This document shows, in pieces, positions 35,712 through 44,559 of a DNA stretch of 64,000 nucleotides. The notes beneath the pieces are model-generated. The model was not told the origin of the DNA and made no database searches. It saw only the letters and a program-made list of their open reading frames with translations. A program made the position numbers and the translations under genes. Source of the stretch: JAAYBF01 sp963716445 (GTDB lineage: Bacteria > Actinomycetota > Thermoleophilia > Solirubrobacterales > Thermoleophilaceae); NCBI GenBank assembly GCA_963716445.1, contig OY970313.1:372001-436000 (forward strand). Direction: 5' to 3'. The stretch's first letter is position 1; every line of letters starts with the position of its first letter.

Positions 35712-36167
35712 ATGTACGAGTTCCTTCTCACCGTTCATGTACTGGCGGCCGTCGTCTGGGTCGGAGGCGGGATCGCGATGCACATCCTCGGCCGGCGCAC
35801 GCTCAAGCGCGGCGACAACGAGGAGATCCTCGCGTTCTCGAAGGAGATCAACATCGTCGCGATGCGGCTCTACGCGCCGGTGTCGCTGATCCTGCTGGTC
35901 GCGGGCATCCTCCTCGTCAACGAGGCCGGCTACGAGTTCGACCAGCTCTGGATCTCGCTCGGCTTCCTCGGCTGGATCTTCAGCTTCGTCGTCGGCGTCG
36001 GCTACTACGGGCCGCAGGACAAGCGGCTCCACCAGCTCGTGGCGGTCGAGGGACCGACCGCGCCGGGCGTCGTCGAGAACGTCCGCAGGGCGCTGCTCGT
36101 CAACTCGGTGGAGATCCTGATCCTGGTCCTGGTCATCGTCGACATGACGACCAAGCCCGGGCTCTAA
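35712..36167 (+). CDS. DUF2269-family integral membrane protein
   Basis: 151 aa with four membrane helices. The N-terminal HVLAAVVWVGGGIAMHI motif, with a conserved His and Trp, is characteristic of DUF2269/CopD-like small membrane proteins. Function is unknown; some relatives are near copper or haem genes, not so here. It follows prs by 33 nt and its stop overlaps the stop of the convergent kinase gene. Confidence 0.85.
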   Translation: MYEFLLTVHVLAAVVWVGGGIAMHILGRRTLKRGDNEEILAFSKEINIVAMRLYAPVSLILLVAGILLVNEAGYEFDQLWISLGFLGWIFSFVVGVGYYGPQDKRLHQLVAVEGPTAPGVVENVRRALLVNSVEILILVLVIVDMTTKPGL

Positions 36168-37555
36168 GCCCGGAACGTCCGCTTGAAGTAGGCCCACTCC
36201 TCGCGGCCGAGCTCGGTCGCGGGCTCGTCGCCGAACCACCACTCGCGGCCGATCCGGTACCAGTTGCGCGTCGCCTCCAGCTGACCGAGCACGGCGAGCA
36301 CGCCGACCTCCATCCGCCGGCCCATCAGCTCGTTGGCGGGGACGTTCTCGCGCCGCATCAGGTCGAAGAACTCGGAGCGCGGGTCGGACACCGCGGCGAT
36401 CGCGTCCATCACGCGCTGCGAGTCGATCGTCACCTCGCGGTCCTCCATGTACCAGCCCCCGACCGCGATCACGTGGGCCATCAGCCGCTCGGCGTCGACC
36501 TTCTTGGGATTGTTGAGGAAGCCGAGATCGTGCATCGCCACCCGCAGCCGCTCGGGATCGCCTTCGAAGACGGCGTCGAGCGCGGCGATCTCCAGCTCGA
36601 TCTGCTCCTGGTCGAGCTGCTTGGTCATGCCGAAGTCGAGGAACGCGACGCGGCCGTCGTCGGTCAGCAGGTAGTTGCCGGGGTGGGCGTCGGCGTTGAA
36701 GTGCTGCAGGTGGTAGATCGAGCCGAAGCAGAAGCGGTAGACGATCTCGGCGAAGCGGTCGCGGTCGGCCTGGGGCAGCGCCTTGACGTCGTCGAAGCCG
36801 ATGCCGTCGACCCACTCGGTAACGAGCACCCGGCCGCGCGACAGCCGCGTGATCACGTCGGGGACGTAGATGAACGGGTGGCCGCGGTAGCCGCGCGAGA
36901 ACGCCCGCTGGTTCTGCGCCTCGTACTCGTAGTCGAGCTCCTCGAGCACGCGCTCCTTGAGCTCCGCGGCGGCCGCCTTGGCGTCGAGGCCGGGCGCTAT
37001 CGCCTTCGCCAGCCGCATGATCATCCCGGCGTTCTGCATGTCGGCACGCAGCGCCTCGGCGACGCCCGGGTACTGGATCTTCACCGCCACCAGGCGTCCG
37101 TCGGGCAGCGTCGCGCGGTGGACCTGACCGATCGAGGCCGCCGCGGCGGCCTGGTGCTCGAAGTCCTCGAACAGCTCCTCGACGGGCTCGTCCCACTCCT
37201 CCTCGAGCACGCCCTGGACCTTCCTCCAGGGCATCGCGGGGGCCTCCGAGCGCAGGTGCGCGAGCTTGTCCTGGTACAGCTCGCGGTACTCGTCGGGCAG
37301 GAAGTCGGTGTCGATGAACGACGCGAGCTGGCCGATCTTCATCGCCGCGCCCTTCATCGTCCCGAGCGTGTCGACCATCCGCTCGGCGGCCTCGGCGTGG
37401 CGCCTGTCGAGCTGGACCGCCCCGTCCTCCTTGGAGCGGGCGAGGTTCGCCGCCCGCGTTCCCGCCCAGCGCGCACCCTGGCTGCCGATCACCGAGCCCA
37501 CCTGCGCCGTCCGGCGGACCCTGCCCTTCGGTATCGACCGGTCCTCCTTCGCCAT
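36164..37555 (-). CDS. ABC1/UbiB (AarF-like) atypical kinase
   Basis: 463 aa from ATG 37555; a TTG at 37564 is an alternative. The KxGQ region is GAAMKIGQLASF (about 71-82), followed by AAAASIGQVHRATL (Ala-rich loop replacing the glycine loop), VAVKIQYPG, ELDYEYEAQNQ, HFNADAHPGNYLL and VAFLDFG. All are hallmarks of the UbiB/ADCK family, which binds ATP and assists quinone or lipid transport. The HxDPHPGN motif is altered to NADAHPGN. Convergent with the DUF2269 gene. Confidence 0.92.
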   Translation of the reverse strand: MAKEDRSIPKGRVRRTAQVGSVIGSQGARWAGTRAANLARSKEDGAVQLDRRHAEAAERMVDTLGTMKGAAMKIGQLASFIDTDFLPDEYRELYQDKLAHLRSEAPAMPWRKVQGVLEEEWDEPVEELFEDFEHQAAAAASIGQVHRATLPDGRLVAVKIQYPGVAEALRADMQNAGMIMRLAKAIAPGLDAKAAAAELKERVLEELDYEYEAQNQRAFSRGYRGHPFIYVPDVITRLSRGRVLVTEWVDGIGFDDVKALPQADRDRFAEIVYRFCFGSIYHLQHFNADAHPGNYLLTDDGRVAFLDFGMTKQLDQEQIELEIAALDAVFEGDPERLRVAMHDLGFLNNPKKVDAERLMAHVIAVGGWYMEDREVTIDSQRVMDAIAAVSDPRSEFFDLMRRENVPANELMGRRMEVGVLAVLGQLEATRNWYRIGREWWFGDEPATELGREEWAYFKRTFRA

Positions 37556-37678
37556 CGCCGCCAACCCTACGGACTCTCCCCGGGCGATCCCCTCGGACGC
37601 GGCTTCGAGGACCGGGCGGGCGGCGGGCGCGGCCGAGGACGCCGCCAGGCGCGCGGCGAGCTACACTGGCCGGCCGTT

Positions 37679-38362
37679 ATGGCTTCCGACCGCCCATCGC
37701 TGAAAGTCGAGCTCCGCGAGGAGCGCGGCTCGCGCGCGACGCGCCGCCTTCGCCGGGCCGGCTTCGTGCCGGGGGTCCTCTACGGCGGGTCGCACGACGA
37801 GACCGTCTCCTTCAAGGTCGGAGACCGCGATCTGCGCCGCGTCATGGTCGACGGCTCCGCGCTGATCGACGTCGAGATCGGCGGCGAGAAGTCGGTTCCC
37901 GCGATCCTCAAGGACCGTCAGCTGCACCCCGTGCGCGACGAGGTCACCCACGTCGACTTCCTCGAGGTCAACCTCGAGGAGAAGATCCGCGCCGCGGTCG
38001 CGATCGAGCTCGAGGGCGCCGACGAGGCGCCGGGCGTCAAGGGCGGCGGCGTCCTCGACCACGCCACGCGCGAGGTCGAGATCGAGGCGCTGCCGACCGA
38101 CATCCCGGAGCGGATCGTCGTCGACGTCTCGGCGCTCGAGATCGGCGCCACGCTGACCCTCGCCGAGATCACCGTGCCGGCTGCCGTCGAGGTCGTCCAC
38201 GATCATCCCGACGAGGTGACCGTCGCCAGCGTCGTGCTGCCGACCAAGGTCGAGGAGCCCGAGATCGAGGCCGAGACCGAGGTCGTCGGCGAGGACGGCG
38301 AGGCCGCGGAGGCCGAGGGCGGCGAGGACGCCGACTCCGGCGAGTCCGGCGGAGGCGAGTAG
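37679..38362 (+). CDS. rplY: Large ribosomal subunit protein bL25 (CTC form)
   Basis: 227 aa. N-terminal 5S rRNA-binding domain (LKVELREERGSRATRRLRRAG, VLYGG) and C-terminal TL5/CTC beta domain, ending in a Glu/Asp-rich tail (about 195-227). The CTC form is usual in actinobacteria and Thermus, and is also a general-stress protein in Bacillus. Followed 9 nt later by pth, a frequent pairing. Confidence 0.95.
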   Translation: MASDRPSLKVELREERGSRATRRLRRAGFVPGVLYGGSHDETVSFKVGDRDLRRVMVDGSALIDVEIGGEKSVPAILKDRQLHPVRDEVTHVDFLEVNLEEKIRAAVAIELEGADEAPGVKGGGVLDHATREVEIEALPTDIPERIVVDVSALEIGATLTLAEITVPAAVEVVHDHPDEVTVASVVLPTKVEEPEIEAETEVVGEDGEAAEAEGGEDADSGESGGGE

Positions 38363-38371
38363 CGCCCGACG

Positions 38372-38980
38372 ATGGGTCTGTTCCGCCGCCGTGAGGGGGG
38401 CGACGGGGGCAGGGTCGACTGGCTGATCGTCGGCCTCGGCAACCCCGGCGACAAGCACGCCGGGACCAGGCACAACGTCGGCTTCGACGTCGCCGCGCTG
38501 GCCGCCGAGCGCTGGGAGCTTCCGCGTGCGAAGAAGCGGTACGCCGGCCTCTACAGCGAGGGGCGCACGGCGCCCGGCGGGCCGCGCGTGGGCGTCCTGC
38601 TGCCGCAGACCTTCATGAACGAGTCGGGCCGCTCCGCCGGCCCGGCGCGGGGAGCGCTGCACGTGCCGCTCGACCGCGTCGTCGCGGTCCACGACGAGAT
38701 CGACCTGCCGTTCGGCCGCATCCACGCCCGCGTCGGCGGTGGGCTCGCGGGCCACAACGGCCTCAAGTCGCTCGAGCGCGATCTCGGCGGCCGCGAGTTC
38801 CGCCGCCTGCGCGTCGGCGTCGGACGGCCGGACTCGACCGATCCGGCGATCGTCGTGCCCTACGTGCTCGGCCGCTTCAGCGAGCCGAAGGACGAGGTGC
38901 GCGCGCTGATCGAGGCCGCGGCCGACGAGCTCGAGCGTCTCGTGACGACCGAGCCCGCCGACCTGGGCGCCTCGGCGTAG
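38372..38980 (+). CDS. pth: Peptidyl-tRNA hydrolase
   Basis: 202 aa. WLIVGLGNPGDKHAGTRHNVGFDV contains the catalytic His and binding Asn, HDEIDLPFGRI the catalytic Asp, and GLAGHNGLKSL the peptide-binding region. An extra Arg/Gly-rich N-terminus of about 16 residues precedes the core, so a downstream start is possible. It releases tRNA from stalled peptides. Confidence 0.95.
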   Translation: MGLFRRREGGDGGRVDWLIVGLGNPGDKHAGTRHNVGFDVAALAAERWELPRAKKRYAGLYSEGRTAPGGPRVGVLLPQTFMNESGRSAGPARGALHVPLDRVVAVHDEIDLPFGRIHARVGGGLAGHNGLKSLERDLGGREFRRLRVGVGRPDSTDPAIVVPYVLGRFSEPKDEVRALIEAAADELERLVTTEPADLGASA

Positions 38981-39047
38981 GGCCCGGGCGCCGCCTAGAA
39001 TCGGAGCGAGGCCGCGCGGGGTAGTCCGGGCGGCCGTTTCGCGTGCC

Positions 39048-42000
39048 ATGTCGCTACGCCCACTGCTCGCATATGCCCGGGAGGACGACGCCGTCGCGGC
39101 GCTGTCCGACGCTGCCCGGAGCGCGCCCCAGCGGGCGTTCGTCTCGCAGAGCATGCGGCCGTACCTGCTCGCGGCGCTGCTCGACGCCGAGCCGGACCGC
39201 CCGGCCCTGGTCGTCGCCGGCGACGACCGCGCGGCCCGCGACCTGGCGGCCGACCTGCGCCACTTCCTCGCCCCCCGGCCGGTGCGGCTCTACCCGGCGC
39301 GCGGCGTTCGCTACGAGTCCCACCTCGCCCCGCCGCCGCACCTCGTCGGTCTCCGGATAGCCGCCCTCGACGCGCTCGTCGAGGGATCGGCGGCCGCCGC
39401 CGGCGGGGGCGCGGCGGATGCGACCGCGGATGCGCCGGTCGTCGTGGCCGGGGCCGTCGCGCTCGCCGAGAAGGTGCCCGACCCGGAGCTGCGGCCCCAC
39501 GGCTTCGCGATCGAGAAAGGTGGGCTGCTCGACCTCGACGAGGCCACGGCCCAGCTCGTCGCCTGCGGCTACGAGCGCGTCGAGCAGGTCGAGGACCGCG
39601 GCCAGTTCGCGCTGCGCGGCGACATCCTCGACGTCTACCCGGCGACCGAGGAGCGGGCGGTGCGCTGCGAGCTGTTCGACGTCGAGGTCGAGCGGCTGAC
39701 CTTCTTCTCGACCTTCACCCAGCGCTCGCTCGAGGAGGTCGAGCGGGTCGAGATCGCCCCGGCGGCCGAGCTGGCGCCCGAGCACCGCGAGCTGGCCGAG
39801 ATCGCCGCCGCCGACGTCGCGGCCGCCGGTGACGCGGGCGAGCGTCCCGACGTCGCCGAGCTGCTGCCGGTCGACCGCTTCGGCGAGGTGCTCGACCTGC
39901 TCCCCGAGGACGCGCTCGTCGCGATCGCCGCCGAGGAGGAGCTGGCGCCGTCGCTGCGAGACCACTGGGAGGACGTCACGACCAGCTTCCACGACCAGGA
40001 CGCCGGCCACCTCTACGTCGATCCCGAGCGGCTCCAGGACGCCCTCGACGCCCGCGCCGCGCTGCGGCTGTCGAGCATCTCCGGCGATCAGCCGCACAGC
40101 TTCCGCGCCCAGGCCGCCGACACGGCCGCCCGCTCGCTCGAGACCGCCGAGCCCGAGCTCGAGAAGCTCGTCCGCTCCGGCTACCGGGCGTTCGTCGCCT
40201 GGGCCCGTCAGGGCGAGGCCGAGCGCGCCGCCTACAACCTCACCCGCATCCGCGCGGCCTTTCTCGGCGGGGCGCCGCGGGCGCGCCCCGGCAGCGCCGC
40301 GGCCGACGACGTCCCCGAGGCGCGCCCGGCGCCCGCCGCCGCCGAGCCGAGCGCCGGCGCTCCGCACGAGCCCGGCCTGACCTTCGCCAACGCCGCGCTG
40401 CGCGAGGGCTTCATCGCACCGACCCTGAAGCTCGCGATCGTGCCCGATCACCGCCTGCTGCGCCGCCGCCGCGCCCAGCCGCAGGGCCCGCGGACCGGCG
40501 CGGGGGCGCTCGCGAGCTTCACCGACCTGCGCGCCGGCACGCCGGTCGTCCACGAGGACCACGGCATCGCGCTGTTCAGCGGCTTCGAGACCAAGACCGT
40601 CGGCGGCGTCACGCGCGACTACCTCCAGCTCGAGTACAAGGGCGGCGACCGCGTCTTCGTCCCCAGCGACCAGCTCCACAAGATCTCCCGCTACGTCGGC
40701 GCCGACGCCGGCGATCCGCCGCTGTCGAAGCTCGGCGGCAGCCAGTGGGAGAAGCAGAAGCTGCGCGCCCGCCGCGCCGCGGAGGCGCTCGCCGGCGAGC
40801 TGATCAACCTCTACGCCGAGCGCAGGCGGCGCGCCGGCTACGCCTTCCCGGTGGACTCCGACTGGCAAGTCGAGTTCGAGACGGCGTTCCCGTTCCGCGA
40901 GACCCCCGACCAGCTCGACGCGATCGAGGCGGTGCGCGCCGACATGGAGGAGGCGCGCCCGATGGACCGCCTGATCTGCGGCGACGTCGGCTACGGCAAG
41001 ACGGAGGTCGCGCTGCGGGCGGCCTTCAAGGCGGCCGCGGACTCCAAGCAGGTGATGTTCCTCGTCCCGACGACGGTGCTCGCCCAGCAACACCACGGCA
41101 CCTTCGCCGAGCGCCTGCGCGACTACCCGTTCCGGATCGAGCAGGTCTCGCGCTTCCGCTCGGACAAGGACGTCCGCGCCGCCCTGAAGGACTTCGAGGA
41201 CGGCAAGGTCGACATCCTGATCGGCACGCACCGGCTGCTCTCGCGCGACGTCCGTCCGAAGGAGCTCGGCCTGCTGATCGTCGACGAGGAGCAGCGCTTC
41301 GGCGTCAAGCAGAAGGAGCTGCTGCGCCAGCTGCGGCTGCGCGTCGACGTGCTGTCGCTGTCGGCCACGCCGATTCCGCGCACGCTGCAGATGTCGCTCG
41401 CCGGGCTGCGCGACATCTCGGTGATCGAGACCCCGCCCGAGGGGCGGCGGCCGGTCAAGACCTACGTCGGCGAGTACGACGAGGACCTGGTCCAGAAGGC
41501 GATCGAGCGCGAGCTATCGCGTCAGGGGCAGGCGTTCTTCCTGCACAACCGGGTCGAGACGATCGACGAGACGGCCGAGCGCGTGCGGGCGATGTGCCCG
41601 GCGGCGCGAGTGCTGGTCGCCCACGGCCAGATGGAGGAGAAGCAGCTCGAGCAGATCATGCTGACCTTCCTGCGCGGCGACGCCGACGTGCTGGTCTGCA
41701 CGACGATCGTCGAGTCGGGCCTCGACATCTCCAACGCCAACACGCTGATCGTCGAGCGCGCCGACGAGCTCGGCCTCGCCCAGCTCTACCAGATCAGGGG
41801 CCGCGTCGGGCGGTCGAAGGAGCGTGCCTACGCCTACCTGCTCTACCCGTCCGCGGCGGCCCTGACCGAGGACGCCGGCCAGCGGCTCGCCACGCTGTCC
41901 GACTACACCGAGCTCGGCTCCGGCTTCAAGATCGCGATGCGCGACCTCGAGATCCGCGGCGCCGGCAACCTGCTCGGCGACGACCAGTCCGGTCACGTCG

Positions 42001-42533
42001 CGGCGATCGGCTTCGAGCTCTACGTCGGGATGCTCGACGAGGCGGTGGCGGCGCTCGCCGGCGACTCGGCCGAGGAGGCGCCCGAGCCGGTCCGCGTCGA
42101 CCTGCCCGTCGACGCCTACGTCCCGGGCGACTACGTCCCGTACGAGGCGGCGAAGATCGAGATCCACCGCCGCGTCGCCGGCGCGAAGGAGATCGCCGAC
42201 CTGATCGTCCTGCGCGAGGAGCTCGAGGACCGCTTCGGCCCCGTGCCCGGCCAGCTCGACAACCTGATCAAGCTCCAGGACGCTCGGATCAAGCTCGGGC
42301 GCGCCGGCGCTCGAACGGTCGACTTCGCCGGCGGCCGGCTCGCCGTCTCGCCGATCGAGCTCGACTCGGGCCAGGTCGGCGTGCTGCGCGAACGCGTGCC
42401 GGAGGCGATCTACGAGTCGGGCCGCAGCACCGTCCGGGTGCGCGTGCCGGAGGAGCCGGCCGAGCGCTTCGCCGCCGTCGTGCGTGCCGCCGAGGCCGTC
42501 CTCGAGGCGGCGAGCGAGCCGGCGCGTGCGTAA
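39048..42533 (+). CDS. mfd: Transcription-repair coupling factor
   Basis: 1161 aa. The N-terminal UvrB-like part (1-350) with AYARE and SISGD-type segments, RNAP-interaction domain (about 490-560, GTPVVHEDHGIALFSGFETK), and RecG-like translocase with Walker A GDVGYGKTE (about 644-652), VDEEQRFG (Walker B, near 746) and GRVGRSKERAYAYL. The C-terminal TRCF domain follows GAGNLLGDDQSGH. It removes stalled RNA polymerase at lesions. A 60-residue Ala/Pro-rich insertion lies around 405-445. Confidence 0.97.
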   Translation: MSLRPLLAYAREDDAVAALSDAARSAPQRAFVSQSMRPYLLAALLDAEPDRPALVVAGDDRAARDLAADLRHFLAPRPVRLYPARGVRYESHLAPPPHLVGLRIAALDALVEGSAAAAGGGAADATADAPVVVAGAVALAEKVPDPELRPHGFAIEKGGLLDLDEATAQLVACGYERVEQVEDRGQFALRGDILDVYPATEERAVRCELFDVEVERLTFFSTFTQRSLEEVERVEIAPAAELAPEHRELAEIAAADVAAAGDAGERPDVAELLPVDRFGEVLDLLPEDALVAIAAEEELAPSLRDHWEDVTTSFHDQDAGHLYVDPERLQDALDARAALRLSSISGDQPHSFRAQAADTAARSLETAEPELEKLVRSGYRAFVAWARQGEAERAAYNLTRIRAAFLGGAPRARPGSAAADDVPEARPAPAAAEPSAGAPHEPGLTFANAALREGFIAPTLKLAIVPDHRLLRRRRAQPQGPRTGAGALASFTDLRAGTPVVHEDHGIALFSGFETKTVGGVTRDYLQLEYKGGDRVFVPSDQLHKISRYVGADAGDPPLSKLGGSQWEKQKLRARRAAEALAGELINLYAERRRRAGYAFPVDSDWQVEFETAFPFRETPDQLDAIEAVRADMEEARPMDRLICGDVGYGKTEVALRAAFKAAADSKQVMFLVPTTVLAQQHHGTFAERLRDYPFRIEQVSRFRSDKDVRAALKDFEDGKVDILIGTHRLLSRDVRPKELGLLIVDEEQRFGVKQKELLRQLRLRVDVLSLSATPIPRTLQMSLAGLRDISVIETPPEGRRPVKTYVGEYDEDLVQKAIERELSRQGQAFFLHNRVETIDETAERVRAMCPAARVLVAHGQMEEKQLEQIMLTFLRGDADVLVCTTIVESGLDISNANTLIVERADELGLAQLYQIRGRVGRSKERAYAYLLYPSAAALTEDAGQRLATLSDYTELGSGFKIAMRDLEIRGAGNLLGDDQSGHVAAIGFELYVGMLDEAVAALAGDSAEEAPEPVRVDLPVDAYVPGDYVPYEAAKIEIHRRVAGAKEIADLIVLREELEDRFGPVPGQLDNLIKLQDARIKLGRAGARTVDFAGGRLAVSPIELDSGQVGVLRERVPEAIYESGRSTVRVRVPEEPAERFAAVVRAAEAVLEAASEPARA

Positions 42534-42616
42534 CAGCTGCGACGGCTCCGTAACGCTTCGGTTAGGATGCGCCCCGCTTTAGGCGCGCTTGAGGAGTGGC
42601 GCCTACAAACTCCCGA

Positions 42617-43894
42617 ATGAGCTTCCCCTCCATGAACCCTCTTCGCCTTCTCGCTGGCGCTTCGCTCGCCGGCCTCTGTGCAGTCGCCGTAGCCGGTTGC
42701 GGTGGTGACGACGTGCCCTCCGACGCGGTCGCCCGGGTCGGTGACACCGTCATCACCAAGCAGCAATTCGACCACTGGTACACCAGCGCGGCCAGGGGTC
42801 AGCAGCAGCAGGGCGGCCCGTCGGTCGCTCCCGACCCGCCGACCTACGCCAAGTGCATCGCCGCCTTCAAGCAGCAGGCGCCGAAGGGCGCCGCCAAGCC
42901 GAAGGACAGCGAGCTCAAGAAGCAGTGCAAGACGACCTACGACCAGCTCAAGCAGCAGGTCATGCAGTTCCTGATCCAGTCGCAGTGGGTTCAGCAGGAG
43001 GCCGCCGACCAGGACATCGAGGTCAGCGGAACCGAGGTGCGCCGTCTCTTCGAGGACCAGAAGAAGCAGGCGTTCCCGAAGCAGAAGGACTACGAGAAGT
43101 TCCTCCGCCAGTCCGGCACCAGCGAGCAGGACATCCTCTTCCGGATCAAGCTCGACGCCCTCCAGAACAAGCTGACCGCCAAGATCCAGAAGGACCAGGA
43201 GAAGGTCAGCGACGAGGACGTCGAGGAGTACTACGAGAAGAACAAGGAGCGCTTCGGCCAGCCCGAGCGGCGCGACTTGAACGTCGTCTTGACCAAGACG
43301 AAGGCGAGGGCCGACCAGGCGAAGCAGCGGCTCGACGACGGCGCCAGCTTCAAGACCGTCTCGAAGCAGCTCTCGATCGACCAGGCGTCGAAGGCGAACG
43401 GCGGCAAGTTGCCGGGGGTCGCCCAGGGGCAGCAGGACAAGGCACTCGACGAGGCCGTGTTCAAGGCCGAGCGGGGCGAGATCGAGGGTCCGGTCAAGAC
43501 GCAGTTCGGCTGGTACGTGTTCGAGGTCGCGAAGGTGATGCCCTCGAGCCAGCAGACGCTCGAGCAGTCGAAGGAGACGATCCGCGGACTGCTGAAGTCG
43601 GAGCGCCAGCAGAAGACGCTGCAGGAGTTCATCGAGGACTTCCGCGAGGAGTTCAAGGACCAGACGAAGTGCCGCGAGGGCTTCGTCGTGGCGGAGTGCA
43701 GCAACGCCCCCGAGGAGAAGACCGACACCGGTCCGGCGTCCGGCGGCGCTCCCCAGGGCGCTCCGCAGGGCGCTCCGCCGCCCCAGGGCGCCGCCCCGCC
43801 GCCGCAGGGCGCTCCGCAGCCGCCGCCCGCACCGCAGGGCGCCCCCCAGGGCGCTCCGCAACCCCCGCCGCAGGCGCCGCCGCCCGCTCCGTAG
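42617..43894 (+). CDS. Lipoprotein peptidyl-prolyl isomerase, SurA/PrsA-like
   Basis: About 425 aa. Signal peptide with lipobox VAGC (C28 counted from ATG 42617; GTG 42596 and ATG 42632 are alternatives). The SurA N-terminal chaperone domain (VARVGDTVITKQQFDHW) precedes a parvulin/PPIC domain (about 205-310, with ASFKTVSKQLSIDQ and TQFGWYVFEV). The tail beyond residue 370 is a Pro/Gln/Gly/Ala repeat. It likely folds secreted proteins at the membrane. The gene sits between mfd and mazG, as in many Gram-positives. Confidence 0.88.
   Translation: MSFPSMNPLRLLAGASLAGLCAVAVAGCGGDDVPSDAVARVGDTVITKQQFDHWYTSAARGQQQQGGPSVAPDPPTYAKCIAAFKQQAPKGAAKPKDSELKKQCKTTYDQLKQQVMQFLIQSQWVQQEAADQDIEVSGTEVRRLFEDQKKQAFPKQKDYEKFLRQSGTSEQDILFRIKLDALQNKLTAKIQKDQEKVSDEDVEEYYEKNKERFGQPERRDLNVVLTKTKARADQAKQRLDDGASFKTVSKQLSIDQASKANGGKLPGVAQGQQDKALDEAVFKAERGEIEGPVKTQFGWYVFEVAKVMPSSQQTLEQSKETIRGLLKSERQQKTLQEFIEDFREEFKDQTKCREGFVVAECSNAPEEKTDTGPASGGAPQGAPQGAPPPQGAAPPPQGAPQPPPAPQGAPQGAPQPPPQAPPPAP
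43741..43893 (+). repeat. In-frame GCGCTCC/CCGCAGG minisatellite encoding a Pro/Gln/Gly tail
   Basis: Irregular repeats of CAGGGCGCTCCGC with C-rich spacers encode APQGAPQGAPPPQG-type residues at the end of the PPIase lipoprotein. Repeat length is about 12-15 bp with substitutions. Such tracts slip easily and may vary between strains. Confidence 0.8.
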
Positions 43895-44559
43895 TGACGG
43901 AGCGGCGCGCCGATCTCGTCGAGGCGCTGCAGGGCCTCGACGAGATCACGAGGCGGCTGCGTCGCGACTGTCCCTGGGACCGTGAGCAGGACGAGCGGTC
44001 GATCGTCCCGCACACCGTCGAGGAGGCCTACGAGCTCGCCGACGCCGCCCACTCCGGCGACGACGCGAAGCTGCTCGACGAGCTCGGGGACGTCCTGTTC
44101 CAGGTGATGTTCCTGTCGATGCTGCTCGAGGAGCGCGGCGCCGGCTCGCTCGCCGTGGTCGCCGACCACTGCCGCGAGAAGCTGATCCGCCGCCACCCGC
44201 ACGTCTTCGGCGAGGCGCGCGCCGACAGCGCCGCCGAGGTGCTCGAGAGCTGGTCGGCGATCAAGCGCGAGCGCGAGCGCGGCGGCGAGGTCTTCGGCGA
44301 CCTGCCGGAGAACCTGCCCGCCACGCTCTACGCGAAGAAGGTCCTCCGCCGTGCCCAGTCGGCCGGCCTGACCGCGCCCGCCGGTCCCGGCGAGGGTGGC
44401 GGCCCGCCGCCCGCCGACGACGCCTTCGAGGCGATCGGCCGGCGGCTGTTCGACGCGGTCCGGGCCGCCGGCGCGGCCGGCGTCGATCCGGAGATCGCGT
44501 TGCGAGAGACTGCACGCCGGTTCAAGCGAGACATCGAGGAGGCAGAGAGCAGCCAGTGA
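43894..44559 (+). CDS. mazG: MazG nucleotide pyrophosphohydrolase
   Basis: 221 aa. Contains the alpha-helical NTP-PPase motif: CPWDREQDERSI, TVEEAYELADA (EExxE) and LLDELGDVLFQVMF (ExxD). It is shorter than the double-domain E. coli MazG; the second half is partial. It hydrolyses noncanonical NTPs. The GTG start shares one nucleotide with the PPIase TAG stop (TAGTG), and the stop overlaps eno (GTGA). Confidence 0.93.
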   Translation: MTERRADLVEALQGLDEITRRLRRDCPWDREQDERSIVPHTVEEAYELADAAHSGDDAKLLDELGDVLFQVMFLSMLLEERGAGSLAVVADHCREKLIRRHPHVFGEARADSAAEVLESWSAIKRERERGGEVFGDLPENLPATLYAKKVLRRAQSAGLTAPAGPGEGGGPPPADDAFEAIGRRLFDAVRAAGAAGVDPEIALRETARRFKRDIEEAESSQ

